A stretch of DNA of 41,472 nt from a virus. The notes under the pieces were generated by a model. That model was given only the letters and a program-made list of their open reading frames with translations, had not been told where the DNA came from and did no database searches. The translations under genes and the position numbers were made by a program. Shown piece after piece: positions 39,922-41,472 of the stretch. Positions within the stretch are counted from its first letter, which is position 1; every line of letters begins with the position of its first letter. The DNA is taken from IMG/VR virus record IMGVR_UViG_3300046010_008991, positions 1 to 41,472 of that record; one strand, 5' to 3'.

Positions 39922-41244
39922 ATGAAAAAAGAGCTGGGAATTCTCCTACAGATAGAAAATGCTACAGGAAACGGATCTCAAAAGATCAAACAAGATTTAA
40001 TAAAAGATAATTATTCCAGAGAATTAGAATATCTTCTTAAAGTAGCACTAGATCCCTTTCTGACAACCAAGCTTCACAAACTACCAGTATTAGAAGAATC
40101 TCCCTATGAATTAGATACTGATCTTTTTGAAAGATTCCAGGATCTAACAAAAAGATTGTTTGATGCACCAGCAGCAAATGATAAGCTTAGAGAGGAAGCT
40201 TTTGAAATAGTTAATTGCTACGCTATATCTTTCGAAGAAAGAAAGATGCTTGGCAAGGTGTTAACAAAGAGACTAAATATAGGCATCGGAGCTAAGCTAA
40301 TAAACAAAGCTTTTAACAAAGAGGTTATTCCAGACCCTAGTCTTATGTTAGCTCAGGACGACGAGGATGAGATTAAAAAATGGGAAACAATAGTCTGTGA
40401 AGAAAAGTACGATGGCGTTAGAGTTATTGCATACACGTCGGGTGAGGAGGTTAGATTTTATACCAGAGCATTCAACGAAATTCCTAATCATTACTTAGAG
40501 AAAATAGCGGAAGAGTGTATAATACTAATTAAAAACTCCGGGCTTAAAGGTGATTGGTTCTTCGATGGCGAGTTGACAGATCTAAATCGAAAAAGTGTAT
40601 CTGGTAAAGTAACGCAGATGTTAAAGGGAAAACCTATGAATTCCATAGGTGATGATCTTATTTATAATGTATTTGATCTTGAAGATGGGGAAACTCTAAA
40701 GAATGGTAAAGGGGTAATCCCTTTTGATGTTAGAAGAAGTACCTTAGAGGGTGTTTTTATGACGTATAACACATCTTCTCTCACTCTAGCAGATTCTTTC
40801 TTAACTTCAGAAAAAGAAGACATCTACGCTTATTATAATAAGATAGTTGCTAGAGGTGGCGAGGGTGTTATTCTTAAAAACCCGGATCACGTTTACGAAT
40901 GTAAAAGATCCAAAAATTGGATAAAACTAAAAGAAGTAAACGATTGCGATCTAATTATAACTGGGTGGTATCCAGGAGAAGGAAAAAGAGAAGGGTTAAT
41001 TGGGGGCTTTTATTGCGAGGATTCAAGCGGTAAAGTAAAAGTAAAGGTTGGAGCGGGGTTTACTGATAACGATCTTAAAGAACTTAGCCAAAATCTAGAT
41101 TCTCAGATAGGAAAAGTTTGTGCTATCCAATACAATGTTATTATAAACGACAAAAATGATAATTGGTCGTTGTTTTTACCAAGATTTATAGAGATAAGAA
41201 ACGATAAAGATACAGCAGATGATATGAGTCAATTTTGTAATTAA
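39922..41244 (+). CDS. 30: ATP-dependent DNA ligase (T4 gp30-like)
   Basis: A 440-residue ligase that seals nicks left by replication and recombination. The nucleotidyltransferase motifs are: I, EEKYDGVRVIAY with adenylated Lys162; Ia/III, FFDGELTD; IV, GGEGVILKNP; V, KRSKNWIKLKE; then the OB-fold domain with a GAGFTD turn and KVCAIQYNVI. The helical N-terminal domain (about 130 residues) matches T4 gp30 (487 residues). The 97-base gap before it holds only weak palindromes (ATAACA/TGTTAT at 39860-39884). It stands alone on the right flank of the portals. Confidence 0.95.
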   Translation: MKKELGILLQIENATGNGSQKIKQDLIKDNYSRELEYLLKVALDPFLTTKLHKLPVLEESPYELDTDLFERFQDLTKRLFDAPAANDKLREEAFEIVNCYAISFEERKMLGKVLTKRLNIGIGAKLINKAFNKEVIPDPSLMLAQDDEDEIKKWETIVCEEKYDGVRVIAYTSGEEVRFYTRAFNEIPNHYLEKIAEECIILIKNSGLKGDWFFDGELTDLNRKSVSGKVTQMLKGKPMNSIGDDLIYNVFDLEDGETLKNGKGVIPFDVRRSTLEGVFMTYNTSSLTLADSFLTSEKEDIYAYYNKIVARGGEGVILKNPDHVYECKRSKNWIKLKEVNDCDLIITGWYPGEGKREGLIGGFYCEDSSGKVKVKVGAGFTDNDLKELSQNLDSQIGKVCAIQYNVIINDKNDNWSLFLPRFIEIRNDKDTADDMSQFCN

Positions 41245-41253
41245 TTAGAATTT

Positions 41254-41472
41254 ATGGAGAGAGAAAATACAAAGTTTGTAAAGTGGGAATGCAAGGAACA
41301 CGGATTTACCGATTTCTATACGTACCGTAACGGAAAGAGATACAAGTGTGTCACTTGTGCAAGAAAACAGAGCAAAAAATGGAAGGGAGAAAACCCCGAG
41401 AGGGTGATCTATACATTAAATATATGGAACAAAAATAATCAAGAAGCACTAGAAGAATATCGAAAAAAAAAT
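41254..41472 (+). CDS. N-terminal part of a zinc-finger (HNH-endonuclease-like) protein, cut by the window end
   Basis: ATG 41254 opens a frame that stays open for 73 codons to the last base. It begins MERENTKFVKWECKEHG, with a CKEHGFTDFYTYRNGKRY stretch followed by KCVTCARKQSKKW. The C-H...C-x-x-C arrangement is seen at the start of several phage HNH homing nucleases, where it precedes the catalytic domain. That domain, if present, lies outside the window, so the family is uncertain. Confidence 0.55.
   Translation, partial: MERENTKFVKWECKEHGFTDFYTYRNGKRYKCVTCARKQSKKWKGENPERVIYTLNIWNKNNQEALEEYRKKN

Noticed and set aside
1-41472. tRNA genes or CRISPR arrays
   Set aside because: No cloverleaf-like sequence and no regularly spaced repeats were seen. 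All gaps are under about 110 bases, too short for an array.

Overview
This window is part of the genome of a large, strictly lytic, T4-like contractile-tailed phage. About two thirds of the bases are A or T by eye, genes are packed head to tail on the + strand (only two real genes lie on the - strand), and a nearly complete set of T4 core proteins can be read: UvsX recombinase, gp41 helicase, gp46/gp47 nuclease, gp16/gp17 terminase, gp18 sheath, gp19 tube, gp20 portal, gp4 head-completion nuclease, a gp26-like baseplate protein, a gp55-like sigma factor and an ATP-dependent DNA ligase. Start codons follow A-rich stretches and almost never a GGAGG-type Shine-Dalgarno site. That suggests a Bacteroidota host, probably aquatic, but the window does not prove it.

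Layout: 41-1956 holds nucleotide metabolism (IMP dehydrogenase/GMP reductase family and a thymidylate synthase/dCMP hydroxymethylase family enzyme). 1967-4891 is an accessory cassette: a lytic transglycosylase, a small protein, a structured RNA, a virion-like protein ending in a zinc ribbon, and a convergent gene with a polymorphic-toxin-like membrane domain. Three of these proteins begin with a signal resembling the T4 capsid-targeting sequence. 4957-6328 holds small genes including a SET-domain protein. 6341-12334 is the replication/recombination block. 12347-24968 is the neck, packaging, tail and baseplate block. 25006-26742 is a Thr-rich virion-like protein with collagen-like triplets. 26805-30133 carries dCMP deaminase, an ECF-like sigma factor, a PD-(D/E)XK nuclease and small helical proteins. 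30206-36546 carries a membrane coiled-coil protein, two tandem beta-rich paralogues, a large protein that appears to be extended by a -1 frameshift, a gp55-like sigma factor and gp4. 36546-39824 has two tandem portal genes. 39922-41244 is DNA ligase, and the window ends inside a small zinc-finger gene.

How it fits together: the recombination, replication and ligase genes supply DNA synthesis, and the two sigma factors probably redirect host RNA polymerase to late genes. A recurrent GATATATA motif stands just before eight genes, most of them virion genes, and includes one correctly oriented - strand case, so it is a candidate late promoter element. The most unusual points are two apparent programmed frameshifts (A AAA AAG with a long hairpin at 34855, and CTT TAA at 24785), the putative capsid-packaged cassette, the pseudoknot-capable RNA at 3108-3174, duplicated portal and tube genes, and GATG-type collagen-like tails on several virion proteins.
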